The notes under the pieces: model-generated
What the model was told of the DNA's origin: nothing
What the model saw: the letters and a program-made list of their open reading frames with translations, nothing else
Database searches by the model: none
Program-made: the position numbers and the translations under genes
Assembly: GCA_963930655.1 (NCBI GenBank)
Contig: OZ005613.1
Span: 10,858,501 to 10,922,500, forward strand
Direction: 5' to 3'
DNA: 64,000 nt
Source: Myrica gale
Taxonomy: Eukaryota; Streptophyta; Magnoliopsida; Fagales; Myricaceae
Shown: positions 1 to 10,325 of the stretch, one piece after another
Position numbering within the stretch: the stretch's first letter is position 1
Layout: each line of letters opens with the position of its first letter

Positions 1-339
1 AACCTCTAAATGACATCAGTGTGACTCATTTGTAGGCAAGGTGCCACCATAAGCTCAAGTGGACGAAGGTATGTGATATGCAATGCTTCTTGTTTGGTAA
101 GATCTTAATAGTTTCATTTATTCTGATCTGAACAAAGAATCCATAATAGCCTACAGATAGAATCAGGGGAAGATTCAAGGGCGAGCTGGGCAACGATGAA
201 GCGAAGTGGGTTTGTTACACCGAATCTGTTAATTAAATATTTGTTTACTGCGTTGTTGTAGTTACACCCGATCTGTTAACTAAGAGAAGTAGTTTTTTTT
301 CAATCCAGTTAAACTCAACCAATAAGCACCTCATTTTGT
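1..339. other. Unassigned sequence at left edge
   Basis: I see no gene, terminal repeat or recognisable domain here. It is moderately AT-rich and leads directly into the TIR-domain start codon at 340, so part of it may be the old promoter or leader of that gene fragment. Confidence 0.4.
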
Positions 340-501
340 ATGGCTGCTCAAACCCTTGTATTGTCTTCCAAACTTCACTGGAATCACGATGTCTTTATAA
401 GTTTCAGAGGTGAGGAAACCTGCAAGAACTTTACAGATCACCTATATTCTGCCTTCGTTCAAGTTGGAGTTCACACCCTTTGGGACGATGAGGAGCTTTA
501 A
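340..501 (+). pseudogene. Truncated TIR domain of a TIR-NBS-LRR resistance gene
   Basis: An ATG-initiated frame of 53 codons reads MAAQTLVLSSK, then DVFISFRGEETCKNF, then TDHLYSAF and a stop after DDEEL. The DVFxSFRGE(E/D)T signature and the following TDHLYxAL-like helix are the first half of the TIR domain of plant intracellular immune receptors. In the family this domain is about 150-170 residues and is followed by NB-ARC and LRRs. Here it stops after about 50 residues, and the sequence from 502 to 777 shows no further TIR, NBS or LRR motif. The start context and N-terminus look intact, so this is a 5' relic of a TNL gene rather than a random match. It could still be transcribed as a very short TIR peptide, but I see no support for function. 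Confidence 0.75.
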
Positions 502-777
502 TCGTGGGTCAGCCGCAAACGGGTCGGGAGAACTTCAAAACGGGTCTCAACTTTTTAAATGACGTGTTCTTATCTGGAATGTCAGATCTCCAACTTTAGA
601 TCCTTGCCATCCATTAGCACAGCTCAGCACCATAAAGCTCAGCATATTAACAGAACCCTCCTCTCCCCCTTCCTTGCCTAAGTCGTTTGTCGGAGCAAGC
701 TTTCTCTTCTCTAGTCACTCCCCCTCTCCTTTCAGTCCTGCTACTCTTGCCTCATCACGGTATGGCTTTTTACGTTA
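502..777. other. Spacer between TIR relic and LINE
   Basis: Includes a CT-rich stretch around 655-760. No coding similarity is recognisable. The 5' untranslated part of the LINE probably lies here, but its boundary cannot be fixed. Confidence 0.3.
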
Positions 778-1403
778 TTGTTTCAGCCGAGTATTATTGA
801 GAAAATAATAGAGAAAACGAAACAGTTTTCATGGAATGAATTATTGGGTCTGTTGAAGCCTAATCGCCTTAGGGCTACTACTATTTGTCAGGTGTCATTG
901 GTGGGTGTAGACTGGTGTCGAAAAAGGTGCACCCTTTTCACATCATCCAGCCGCTTATTAGGTATGGTTGGAGGTTTGTCTCGGATCTGAATATTGAAGA
1001 TGCAGGTCCTAATCGGTTTGTCTTTACTTTTGCGGCGTTAGAAGAGAAGGAACGCATACTGTTGCAGGGTCCTTGGAGCTTTAAAGGTTCTTATATGGTA
1101 TTGAGGGAATGAAATCCGTCCAACACAATTGTTGAAGTGTCTTCATCCGATGTGGAGTTTTGGGTTCAGATCCATGGATTACCATTAGAAATTGTGGATG
1201 AAGATAATGCTCGTTTAATTAGGGGTATGTTGGGAACAATTTCGTTGACTTGTATGAGCGACAAGATTTTGAGGATGTTGACGTTTGTGCCCCTTTTTAA
1301 TGTTTTGTCAGTAAGGTTTCAAAACTGTTTTTTATCCTTTGAAGCAGTATATAGGCTAGGTGGACTAGGGGGTTTGGTTTCACCTAGGCCTATTCTTTTG
1401 TAA
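778..1403 (+). pseudogene. LINE ORF1 fragment with DUF4283 domain
   Basis: In shifting frames this segment encodes RYGWRFVSDLNIED, FVFTFAALEEKERIL, LQGPWSFKGSYMVL and then FWVQIHGLPLEIV. This is the DUF4283 pattern (F.F....+..L..GPW.....L.L, then WVqihgLP) found in the first ORF of plant L1-type non-LTR retrotransposons, upstream of a CCHC knuckle. An in-frame stop after VLRE and a frame change near 960 show it is dead. The ORF stops where an LTR-derived sequence begins (about 1404). The matching C-terminal remnant of the same ORF seems to resume at about 1794, ahead of the endonuclease ORF at 1923. Confidence 0.8.
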
Positions 1404-1793
1404 TGAGCCTTTGTATCAAACCGTGTTTGTTTAAGGGAAAGTTTTATGTTGTCTAGGTTATTTATTTCCGCTTTAATCTTTTTACGATACTAATCAGTTT
1501 TAAACCTAATTCGTTATGAGATTTTCCTAAAATAAGTGTATATGATTTCGATACTATTTGCTTGAAGATTTTTTTCATTCTCGATTTAAGTCATTAATTT
1601 CTTTTGTTCAAATTTCTACACCGATTTACGGACTTTCTTTTTATTTGTTACCTTTTAATTAAATCTTCCGCTAAGTAATTTCGAGGGCATTTAAGAGATC
1701 CTAGGAATTTTGATCATGCAGTAATCTCCGAAATTTGTGCATGCGATTACTATACGCGAGCTGAGGGGGTAAGTACCAGCACAGGGCGTGACA
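1404..1793 (+). mobile_element. 3' end fragment of a long LTR inserted in LINE ORF1
   Basis: This AT-rich, non-coding stretch ends GGGGGTAAGTACCAGCACAG then GGCGTGACA. That terminus matches the end of the long LTR at about 58370-58430 (GAGGTAAGTACGAGCACGAG then GCTGACA). The preceding GTGCATGCGATTACTATA also aligns with GTGCGCATACCATTACTATA there. It therefore looks like about 390 bp of a 3' LTR. The left boundary and a target duplication could not be determined. Confidence 0.6.
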
Positions 1794-2522
1794 CTAGTGG
1801 ACTCCATAAGTTCTTGAAAGCTTGTCGACCTGGTTCGAAGAAGTTAGCTATGCAGCAAAAATTTGAAGGGGCAAGTTATGATTCTAATTTTCTTTTCAAG
1901 GTTGTGGAGGCAGGCCATACCTATGAAGCTCATTGCCTAAAATTGCCGAGGGTTACGGCGACCCTCAGCGGCTAGAGCCCTACAAGAGATTGTGAAAACA
2001 ATAGACCTGATGGGTATTTTTCTTATGGAGACTATGATCGATAATGTTTCTGTAGCGCCAGTTATGAATAGATTGGTTTTTTGTATTTCATTTATGTGCC
2101 CCCTCTTGGTAGAAGAGGCGACCTATTTTTCATTTCACGTTGATTGGGCAATCTCAGAATTTTTTTCATCTTGAAGTGGATCCTGGTGGTGAGGATCCAT
2201 CGTTTTTCTGTACTCTAGTTTATGGACCTACAGTCTAGAAGGAGAAAGAGGTGTTTTGGAATGATTTGCAGAATTTGACCACGAATGAGCATAAACTGTG
2301 GGTTTGTTTGGGTGACTACAATGACATTATTGATGTTTTGGAGAAGCAGGGAGGGCGATCTTGTTTGTCATCTTCGTTTTTGGGTGTCTCATTTTCTGTT
2401 GACTATGGATTTTGTGGATCCTGGGGTTGTGGGATCTAAGTTTACATGGTGTAATAAACGTCTCAATTTTGCTAATATCGGGGAACGTTTGGATAGAGGC
2501 ATTTGTAATATTCAGTGGAGGG
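1794..2522 (+). pseudogene. LINE ORF1 tail and endonuclease domain (ORF2 start)
   Basis: From about 1797 an ORF1-like tail reads TSGLHKFLKACRPGSKKLAM. ORF2 then starts at the ATG at 1923: MKLIA-stop-NCRGL, then PSAARALQEIVK and FLMETM. This is the conserved MKlisWNCRGLG...ALREIVK...FLMET start of plant LINE APE-type endonucleases, with the tryptophan codon changed to a stop. Further motifs are CTLVYGP (about 2211), WVCLGDYNDI (about 2299), GSKFTWCNKR (about 2440) and RLDRGICN (about 2490). Several stops and frameshifts break it. It is interrupted at 2522 by a hAT remnant, and endonuclease sequence resumes at 3367. Confidence 0.85.
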
Positions 2523-3366
2523 CGGAGAGAGGGGTAGTTGCCCCCTCCCCCTCACTTCTAAAAAAATATTTACAGGTATCCTACCCCCTGATATTAATTT
2601 GTGCCCCCTATTAGTGTTAGAGTTTGTAAACTAGTTAGAAAGTATAAAAAAATAATGCTAAGAATGCATAGAAATTTTACTCTTAGCTCAGCTTTGGATC
2701 CTAAGAATGCATATAAATCTTTCAATGTTGGGAATATTTATGATCTTGCAGAAAGATTTTATCCACAGGATTTTACTGAGCGAGAAAGGATTAATTTAAG
2801 GAGCCAATTGTAACTCTTTATGGTTGATGTGCCTCAATGTACCGATTTGATGAATCTGTCAACGATTTCTGAGTTATGCCAAAAATTAGTGGAAATGAAC
2901 AAGTCGAACATTTATTATTTGATTGATAGATTAATTCGTCTTGTATTAACTCTTCTAGTTTCAACAGCTACTACAAAGCGGGCTTTTTCAGCTATGAAAA
3001 TAGTTAAAACGAGACTTCACAGTAAGATAGAATATGACTTTCTTACAAATTTGTTGATCATTTACATTGAAAAAGAAATTGCCTCAACTTTTAGTACATA
3101 AATGTTGATAGATGATTTCCAAAACATGAAAACTCGCTGAGTTGCATTGTAATAGGAAAGTGGTGACTTTTTTGTTTTTGTTTTATATATTTATGTTTAA
3201 GTTGATAAGATTTTTTTTTGCATATTTATCTTCAGACAATATTGATACATTAAAAATCTTGTTTGAAACTTTTTTTTTCGCATAATATTTAATATTTATT
3301 TTTAATTATATTATTTAAAATAATTTTCTTTTCTGCTCATATACAAAATTTATCGCTCCGCCACTG
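2523..3366 (+). mobile_element. Internally deleted hAT transposon with dimerisation domain
   Basis: This 844-bp insert splits the LINE endonuclease. The direct repeat GTGGAGGG at 2515-2522 and 3367-3374 is 8 bp, the hAT target-duplication length. The right end reads ATCGCTCCGCCACTG, whose reverse complement CAGTGGCGGAGCGAT is a common plant hAT terminus. The left end keeps CGGAGAGAGG but seems to have lost the CAGTGG prefix. Inside (2604-3101) two frames encode FTLSSALDPKNAYKSF, LAERFYPQDFTERE and then LLVSTATTKRAFSAMKIVK with IYIEKEIAS. This is the C-terminal hAT dimerisation region of TTF/hAT (zinc-finger MYM-like) transposases. The zinc finger and RNase-H core are absent, so the copy is not autonomous. 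Confidence 0.85.
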
Positions 3367-3716
3367 GTGGAGGGTGGTTATCCCAACGCGGTAATTGATC
3401 ATTATCCCATCACAAACTCCTATCACTGCCCCATTGTTCTCTCTTTATTCGGTTCTACTGAGCATGCTCCCGAGCCATTTAAGCTTGAGTGTTTTGGCTT
3501 AGGAACAAATCCTGCATGGAAGTCGTGTCTTCAAAGTGGGCAAATGTAAGGAAATGGAATAAACACTCTTTTGGCCATATTCAATCTTCTCTCCAACGGA
3601 TAAAAGAGGAGCTTGCTTTATGTCAAATGGCGGCTCCCACTCCCACAAATATCCAGTTGGCGCAACAGTATATTATGGCATTAGATGAGCAGTTTAGACG
3701 AGAGGAAGGCTTGTAG
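3367..3716 (+). pseudogene. LINE endonuclease C-terminal segment
   Basis: Two overlapping frames encode YPNAVIDHYPITNSYHCPIV, then LFKLECFGL-like sequence, and then KWNKHSFGHIQSSLQRIKEE with LDEQFRREEG. The SDHCPI-like motif (here SYHCPI) and the W.K..FG.i...i..l...L linker lie between the endonuclease and reverse transcriptase of plant LINEs. A frameshift near 3540 joins the two parts. The segment directly continues the endonuclease interrupted at 2522 and stops at the CACTA-type end at 3717. Confidence 0.8.
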
Positions 3717-4145
3717 CACTACAAAAAAACAGGTCTATAGCGGCGGTCGCTAAAAACGCCGCTAAAAGGTGTTTTTGCGGCGTTTTGTAAAAAATACCGG
3801 TAAAGGGGGTCTATAACGGCGGTCATTTTAGCGGCGGTTAGGGACCGCCGCTATAGACCCCCTTTACCAGCGTTTTTTACAAAACGCCTCTAAAGGTAAT
3901 ATTTAGCGGCGGTCTTTTTAGCGGTGGACCCCCTTTACCAGCGTTTTTTACAAAACGCCGCTAAAGGTATTACCTTTAGCGGCGGTCTTTTTAGTAAACC
4001 CCCCTTTAAAAACGATGCTAAAGATATTACCTTTAGCGGCCGTCTTTGTAGCGGCGGTCAGTATAGACCCCCCTTTAGCAGCGTTTTTTGAAAACTCCGC
4101 TAGAAATTAGGTACCTACAGCGGCGGTCAGTATGACCGCTGCTAT
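3717..4145 (+). mobile_element. CACTA-type transposon end with subterminal repeats
   Basis: Begins CACTACAAAAAAACAGG, the diagnostic terminus of EnSpm/CACTA elements. It is followed by more than ten copies in both orientations of the motif AGCGGCGGTC or GACCGCCGC, typical of CACTA subterminal arrays that bind transposase. The matching right-hand end (TTTTTGTAGTG) is not visible in the following 4 kb, and no TNPA/TNPD coding sequence is present. This is an orphan end or a truncated non-autonomous copy. A second end of the same type starts at 49693. Confidence 0.75.
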
Positions 4146-4543
4146 AGGTATATTTGGAAAAAAATAAAAAATTGAAAAAAAATTAAATTAAATTATATTT
4201 AATGCTAATAATTATTTATAGACTATTTTATTCCTTTTAATACATAATTTAATTTTTTTCATATGTTTAAAAAACATTTTAGTAGACCCACATAATAAAA
4301 TATGAAATTAGAGAGTGTTATGAACATTGAAGTTGTTATATGAAATTAGAAATAATATTATGAAATTTATATTTATGATTGTTATGGTAATTGTATTTTT
4401 ATTGACTAAATCTATGTAATTTAGACATCTATTATCATATGCTTATAGTGAGCATATATATTTGTAATAATTAGTAATATAATAATATTTAATTATGACA
4501 TATTATTTAATTATTATATATTTTATAATAATATATATGAATG
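4146..4543. other. AT-rich spacer, possibly CACTA interior
   Basis: Very AT-rich DNA without open frames, terminal repeats or recognisable domains. It may be internal sequence of the CACTA-type element to its left. Confidence 0.35.
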
Positions 4544-4705
4544 TAGGATAACCGGAAACCACCACCGCTAAACCGCCACTGTTAAGGGCCGGTTTTTGCC
4601 CTTAACGGTGTAAGTATAGGTGGCAATTTTTTGAAAACCGGCCTACCCGGTGTAGGTGCCAGTTTTGGCCAAAACCGGCACCTACACCGGGGTTGTGCAG
4701 CCCTA
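4544..4705. mobile_element. hAT-like MITE, family copy 1
   Basis: A 162-bp element starting TAGGATAACCGGAAACC and ending ACCGGGGTTGTGCAGCCCTA, rich in CCGG and CACCGG inverted repeats. A related copy of about 142 bp lies at 55589-55730, sharing GCCGATTTTTGCCCT-like and GGTGTAGGTGCCGGTTTTGG blocks. The right terminus, read on the other strand, is TAGGGCTGCAC, a common plant hAT MITE end. I see no 8-bp target duplication. Confidence 0.6.
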
Positions 4706-4955
4706 CTTTGCACCCTAAACTACCCACTTTGACACATTACACCCAACAACTACTAATATTAAACTTTTTGCACCTTCATTTGACAATAATACCTTTAATA
4801 AATTAATGAATTGACAACAATATCTTTAATATATGCAAAATGGGTCAAGGGTATTATCGTTATTTTATTCTACAAATTTGACATAGGGTGCAAAGTGTCA
4901 AAAATTAGTAGTTAGAGGGTGTACTATATCAAAGTTGGTAGTTTATGGTGTAAAG
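4706..4955. mobile_element. MITE with about 38-bp imperfect inverted ends
   Basis: The left end CTTTGCACCCTAAACTACCC and the right end, read in reverse complement as CTTTACACCATAAACTACC, match over about 38 bp. The element is about 250 bp, has no coding capacity and directly abuts the preceding MITE. The superfamily is uncertain because no target duplication is clear. Confidence 0.6.
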
Positions 4956-5321
4956 TGTAAAACCTATAGTAGTTTGTGGGTGAAAAATGTATTTTCCCCA
5001 TTTATTTACTACTGGAAACTCGTGTATTCTGGAGGAACTAGAGGACTTGATCGAGCTGCTAGTGTCTGCGGAGGAGAATATTTTTCTTAATAAAATTCCA
5101 GATGCTTAGGAAATTTTTTACTCTTCTGAAGATGAGCTCGTACGACGGTTCACTTTTTCAAACACTTTTGGGATGTGGTGGGACACAATCAGGATTAAAA
5201 TCTAAGGGTGTCGAACTTTAAAGACGAAATGACAAAGAAAAAATTTCCTTTGTAATACAAAAAACTATCTTAGAGTTACAATATCGAAAATTAAGGACTA
5301 AAAACAGTAAAAATATTGAAA
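4956..5321. other. Unassigned repeat-derived sequence
   Basis: Contains fragments that could once have been coding (around 5010-5215), but no frame stays open and no domain is recognisable. Confidence 0.3.
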
Positions 5322-5629
5322 TACATATACCGTACTATGTATTAGACGACTCAATGTTGCGTGACTTTTTTATCTCAAACTTATCCATTATGTAAACAAA
5401 ACAAAACAAAAGTGAAAATTAATCAATAATCACAAACAAATTAAACAGATTGTGAAATAAATAAAACTTCAGTCGTCTAATACATATACCGTACTATGTA
5501 TTAGACGACTCAATGTTGCGTGACTTTTTTATCTCAAACTTATCCATTAAGTAAACAAAACAAAACAAAAGTGAAAATTAATCAATAATCACAAACAAAT
5601 TAAACAGATTGTGAAATAAATAAAACTTG
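5322..5629. repeat. 159-bp tandem duplication with a palindrome at the junction
   Basis: Sequence from 5322 is repeated from 5481 with a period of 159 bp and only one substitution seen (ATTATG versus ATTAAG). At the junction, the 16-bp arm AGTCGTCTAATACATA is followed 8 bp later by its exact reverse complement (5470-5509). The near identity points to a recent event compared with the decayed surroundings. Confidence 0.85.
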
Positions 5630-5693
5630 AGTGTTGGTATTATGATTCTGAAAACATAAGTTATAACCCAAATGTCCTTAATGTAAGTCTTAG

Positions 5694-6957
5694 ATTTCAG
5701 GATTAAGGCAACCCAAGAGGGGGGTGAATTGGTTTTCTAAACTTTTCGATATTAATCCCCAAAGTTGTGTTTACAAGTAAAACTTATTTTAGCACAAGTA
5801 TATAATATGCAATAACTGTAAATAAGTGTTGAAGTAAGGAGAAGGGTAAGAGAAGCAAACAAAGTATTTTTAGGTGGTTCGGAAAACCCGCCTACATCCA
5901 CCCCTCAAGCTCTTTCACCGAGCCTAGAGGTTTTCCACTATTTTCCAATAGCTTTACACACTAGCTTCCGGGTGCTAGTGAATTGTACAAGTGTTTTCTC
6001 CCGGGCTCAACACTCAAACCCACTTAAGTGGTTTTTCTGGCTCACCACTCACAACCTCACTAAGCTTGAGATATACACTCTCAAAGCTTTTTCTTTAGTG
6101 AACAACCTCACTAAAGGAAACACCTCTATTAGATAGGTAGATGGAAGAACAAAACTCTCTTGATAGAGTAGATATGAAAATGAAAGCTCTATCTCTTTAT
6201 TCACACAAAGACAAGGATATGAAAGTGTGTTTTGTGTGAATGCTATGAGAAATATAGAATATAAAGGTTAAGAATATTTCTCAAGTAGTAGAAATAATAT
6301 GTGGTTGTTGGATTCTCATTTTAGACAAAATGAAGGTGTATTTATAGGTCACATATGAAAACTAGTCGTTTATAGTCGTTGGGAGTTTTTGCTAAAACGA
6401 GCCGGTCGACCGCTTCAAGTTACCGTTACTCCAAAGGTCATATTATCAGAAGCTCAACGGCTCTTTTATAAAAGCAACCGGTCGATCGCTACATGAGGCT
6501 GTCGAAGTACCGGTCGGCCGCTTGAACAGCCAGTCGACCTCCTCAACTTAAGCATGATCCGGTTCTTTTTAAAAACAAAGTTTTTGAAGACTTTTAAACA
6601 CCCAATTTTGACGACATACTTCCCATAAGTATATGAAAGGTGTGGGAGTTTGTTTGGGGTGTTTTGAAACCTATAAAAACATTTTAATCTTTCAAACAAA
6701 ACTTAAAACGGTTTATGTACATTTTGAAAAATATGCAAGTGCGTGATTCAAATCCTTGTCAAAAGTGAATAAAGAGTTACAAGGATTATACCCTAAGGTC
6801 TTGAATCTTCACTTTAAGCTCCTTGCATCTTCTTGTTCTTCTTTCTTCAAGGTTTGACTCTTTTCGTCAAGTTGTCTTTGTCTTTGAAGATGTCCATTTT
6901 GTAATCTTCATCCATTTATTGAATCATCAAAATCTCGATTGTGCACAAAAGCCAACA
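5694..6957 (-). mobile_element. Solo LTR (family S1), minus strand
   Basis: This 1264-bp unit, read on the minus strand, starts TGTTGGCTTTTGTGCACAAT. It is flanked by the 5-bp direct repeat CTTAG (5689-5693 and 6958-6962). A second, 1267-bp copy in the opposite orientation lies at 10326-11592. There is no primer-binding site, gag or pol beside it, so it is a solo LTR left by recombination between two LTRs. It carries several GGTCGACCG-like palindromic motifs around 6400-6540. The terminal dinucleotide at the 5694 end has mutated from the expected CA. Confidence 0.85.
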
Positions 6958-6962
6958 CTTAG

Positions 6963-7802
6963 AAGTGAGACTAGTTCGCTAAATTAGTTCCTCTGCTTAT
7001 CCAGACATACCCCACAAATTCACAATCCTCCAAACTGAAAGCCCAGCAGCATAAAAGCTAAAAAAAGATATAAAGTTGAAGTTTAATTTCGAAGAACTCC
7101 CTGTTCTAATAGATACGAAACAAGTATTAGCTAGACTTCCCGATTGAAACAAAAGCAACAAGCACATGAACTCATAGCCTTTTTTATGGTTGATGGAGAA
7201 AGAGAGCAAGTTACACAAATGGGTAAGTTAGTGGCTGCTCAACTGCTCAGCAGGAAAAGGTCCATAATTTTTTTTCTAAATCTTCCTACTTGGAAGCATT
7301 CTAGATACTAAAAAAAATCTGACAATACGATTTTACTTTCTTATTTGAACTTGGCACCATCCTCATTTTAAATGATGCTATGTCCCCCTCTTCCTTTGCC
7401 AAGCTCACCTCCCCATGAGCATATGTATTCTGTGAACCCACACACACTGTGTCACAGAGGGTGAGGTTTTGACAATAGCCTCGTTGGGCTTGCAATCAAT
7501 AGAATTGGAGTTTTTATGGGTACACAGCATTCTAGACTATCATGCCAGAAATAAAACTCTGCAAATTTTTATTGGTACACAATAGTCCATCAAACAGATA
7601 AGAACAATTCAACCACCCCACAAGGCAGGGCAACCGCATAACAATGAAAAAACAAGCCCACCCGGGTACGAAAAATGGTCTCTGAGTACATAAACTACAA
7701 GTGCAACCATAAAAGAATAATTGGAAAACACAAAAGACTTCAAAAACCAGATCATCCACTATATAAATTGATAATGCACCGAATAACAATTGAATGCATG
7801 TA
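6963..7802. other. Unassigned insert DNA within the LINE
   Basis: Between the solo LTR and the hAT-like end. Short frames exist on both strands, but none shows a known domain. It may be internal sequence of a larger, otherwise unrecognised element that ends near 7945. Confidence 0.3.
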
Positions 7803-7945
7803 TAGGGTTGTAGTTGGCCTGGACCTGATGGGTATCGGGCCCAGGCCAACTCATTAGAAAAAAAAAATTAGTAGAAAAAATATAAAATCCGGTGCCAGGG
7901 GTAACAGCCGCCCAGGGTCGCTACCCCTTCCTTCCGCCACTGCTT
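7803..7945. mobile_element. hAT-type right end with short hairpin
   Basis: The sequence ends CTTCCTTCCGCCACTG followed at once by a second CTTCCTTCCGCCACTAG. The reverse complement CAGTGGCGGAAGG resembles the terminus of the hAT at 2523-3366. A perfect 11-bp inverted repeat, AGTTGGCCTGG at 7812-7822 and CCAGGCCAACT at 7841-7851, lies just inside. The partner left end is not found, so the extent of the element is unknown. Confidence 0.5.
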
Positions 7946-7949
7946 CCTT

Positions 7950-9687
7950 CCGCCACTAGACATGATGTAATAACGGCGGTGCAAGATTTCTTTGCAAAGG
8001 GTCGGAGGTTGCCAGACTTGAATGCTAGAATATTGTTTTAATTCTAAAAGTGGATAGTCCTTCTAAAGTAAGCAAGTTCAGGCCAATTACCTGTGTAATG
8101 TTATCTATAAGTTCATTTTGAAAATTATGACAGCACAGTTGATGTTGGTCCTTCCAAACCTTATCTCTCCATTTCAACTTGCTTTTGTATCGGGGCACGC
8201 TATTCATGATAACTACATTGTGGCTGTGGATATTTTTCATAGTATGAGTCACAAAAAAGGTCGCGAGTGATGGATGACAATAAAAGCGGATATGGAGAAA
8301 GCTTATGACCAGATCGAATGGAACTTTGTACTCAAAGTTATGGAGAAGTTTAGTTTCAATACATTATGGCTTAATTGGGTGAAACAATGTATTTCTACTT
8401 AATCTTTCTCGATACTTATTAATGGCAGTCCATTCGGTCGGTTCTCTCCGTCTCGTGGACTACGCCAAGGTGATCCTTTGTCGCCATATTTATTTATTTT
8501 GTGTTTTGAAGTGTTGTCCCGATTGTTATTGCGCGAGGAAATTAGGGGTTTTTTAAATGGCATTCAGATGGGACGTATTGCTCCTAGTATTACTCATTTG
8601 TTGTTTGCAGATGATCTCCTCTTATTTGCTAAGGCAACTCTTCGTGAAGCTACTACTATAAATAAGTGTCTTGATAAATATATGGCTTGGCAGGTCAGAA
8701 GGTGAACAAAGCTAAATACTTTGTTCATTTTAGCAAGAATTTTTTAGGGCAGACCATTTTGAGTATCTTGGATCATTTGAATTTGAAAAAACTACCCCCA
8801 AAAGAAAAACATCTTGGTCTTCCTTTGATTATTCTCCGAGCTAGAGTTCGGGCTGTGGAGGAGATCAAAGATAAATTTCTCCAAAAAATTTCAGGCTGTA
8901 AGACGAAGGTCCTCTCCCAGACGGGACGCACGATGTTGATTAAATCGGTGGCCAATGCTATTCCCTCATACCTTATGATTTTTTTTTTTTGCCAAGTTCT
9001 TGGAGTTGATCGCGAGGAAAAAAAATTTGGTGGAGTTTCGAGGGGAATTCTCAGAATTTAACGTTAAAGGCTTGACTCTATTTGCATGCCCAAATGTGTT
9101 GGCTGATTAGAGATTAGACTGTTCTCGGAGATAAACCAAGCGCTTGTCCAAGCTAGCTTGGAAAATGCTTACCGACTGTGATAGCCTTTAGGTTCGAGTA
9201 CTTCTGGAAAAGTATGTGACGGGGAGGAGTGTTTGGGTAGTGGGGGCGGCTGGTCAGGTTTCATGGCTATGGAAAAGCAGTCAAAGTTCGGCACTTATTG
9301 TGGGAAGGACTGTGTTATCGGGTTGGTATTTGGTATTGGGAGACACATCAACATTTGGAGGGACCCTCTATTGCCTGGTTTCAAGCCTACTACTCGAGAA
9401 GGGACAGATTATTCAGCCAAAAAAAGTGACAGTTCGGGACATTTTAGTGGAGGACGGAACCATTTGGAACGTGGGGCTGCTAAGCAATTTATTTTCCCCC
9501 AAATCTGTTGCAGTTATATGTAAGGTACGGATTAATGAAGGGGGGCAGGATGACTCCTTGTTTTGGCCGTTGGGTGTTAAGGGGACCTTTACAGTCAAGT
9601 CACTTCACTGCCATTTTAAAGCAAATGTGGAAATTAAATGTGCATGATAGATTAAAGTTATTATTATCGAAAGTTACTTGAGAGATA
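7950..9687 (+). pseudogene. LINE reverse transcriptase and zf-RVT region
   Basis: This is the same LINE resuming. HDVITAVQDFFAKGRRLP leads into KVDSPSKVSKFRPIT, ISPFQLAFVSG, KADMEKAYDQIEWNFV, GLRQGDPLSPYLFIL and then HLLFADDLLLFAKA. The FADD box (8603-8614) is the catalytic metal-binding motif of non-LTR reverse transcriptases, and PLSPYLF is part of the same family fold. Further on are KEKHLGLPL, VLSQTGRTMLIKSVANAIPS and, at about 9640, WKLNVHDRLKLLL, the start of the zf-RVT domain. Stops at about 8269 and 8400 and frameshifts near 8700, 9000 and 9230 inactivate it. The zf-RVT domain is interrupted at 9687 by a hAT MITE and continues at 10064. Confidence 0.9.
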
Positions 9688-10063
9688 CTGCCAACTTGGG
9701 CTGCAAATCTGAAATTTCGTTTCGGACTGCATTTTCGGTCGTTCTAAATTAAAGGTCTGGTCCGGTCCGGACCACTTAGGATTGGTTTCATTTTTTAATT
9801 TTTTTTGTAAAAAATTTTATGTTAATTTTGAAGGGGAAGGACATATAAAAATGTAGAGTTTTAATTTAGGTTAAAACTAAATTTTTTAAGTTTGTTATTT
9901 GTATTAAAAATATAAAAAATATAATTTTTTATTTATATTAATAAATGATGTCCGGTCCGGTCCGGACCGCTTTTAAAAAAATACAGGACCGGACCGGACC
10001 GCAAATCCGGTCCTGTTTTGCGGTCCAGTCTGCGGTCCGATTTTGTTCAACCCTACTGCCAAC
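9688..10063. mobile_element. hAT MITE with perfect 8-bp target duplication
   Basis: CTGCCAAC occurs at 9688-9695 and again at 10056-10063. The 360-bp element between them (9696-10055) starts TTGGGCTGCAAA and ends TTCAACCCTA, an imperfect TAGGG(C/T)TG-type inverted end of plant hAT MITEs. Subterminal TCCGGTCCGGACC motifs occur several times. Removing the element restores the LINE zf-RVT reading (EILPTKLQVVERIGTCD), which confirms the insertion site. A related element is at 12692-13024. Confidence 0.9.
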
Positions 10064-10103
10064 TAAATTACAGGTGGTCGAAAGAATTGGCACTTGTGAT
10101 AGA
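10064..10103 (+). pseudogene. Short LINE zf-RVT remnant
   Basis: Encodes KLQVVERIGTCD, which continues the zf-RVT sequence from upstream of the hAT MITE. It is cut off by the MULE terminal repeat at about 10104. Confidence 0.7.
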
Positions 10104-10325
10104 GTAATGATATACCTTCTACTCAAAATTGACTTCTAGTCGACCCTGCATATGTGGCGACGATTTTTTTTGCTTGAAATGTGGCACCAGAGTTTAAAAA
10201 ACAAAAATTGCTTGCAAAATGCTATACACTCTCTCTTTCCAAATTTTTGTCCAAAATTTCTTCCCCCAAAATCTGTCGCGTCGTTCGTCTTCATCCTCTC
10301 CACCGCTGGCCGACAAACCACCTCC

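Noticed and set aside
340..501. Possible functional small TIR-only protein
   Set aside because: Only the first third of the domain is present and the catalytic and BB-loop regions are missing, so it was listed as a pseudogene fragment.
6466..7849. Several minus-strand frames of 60-105 codons
   Set aside because: None shows a domain, codon bias or splice context; they lie in solo LTR and repeat DNA.
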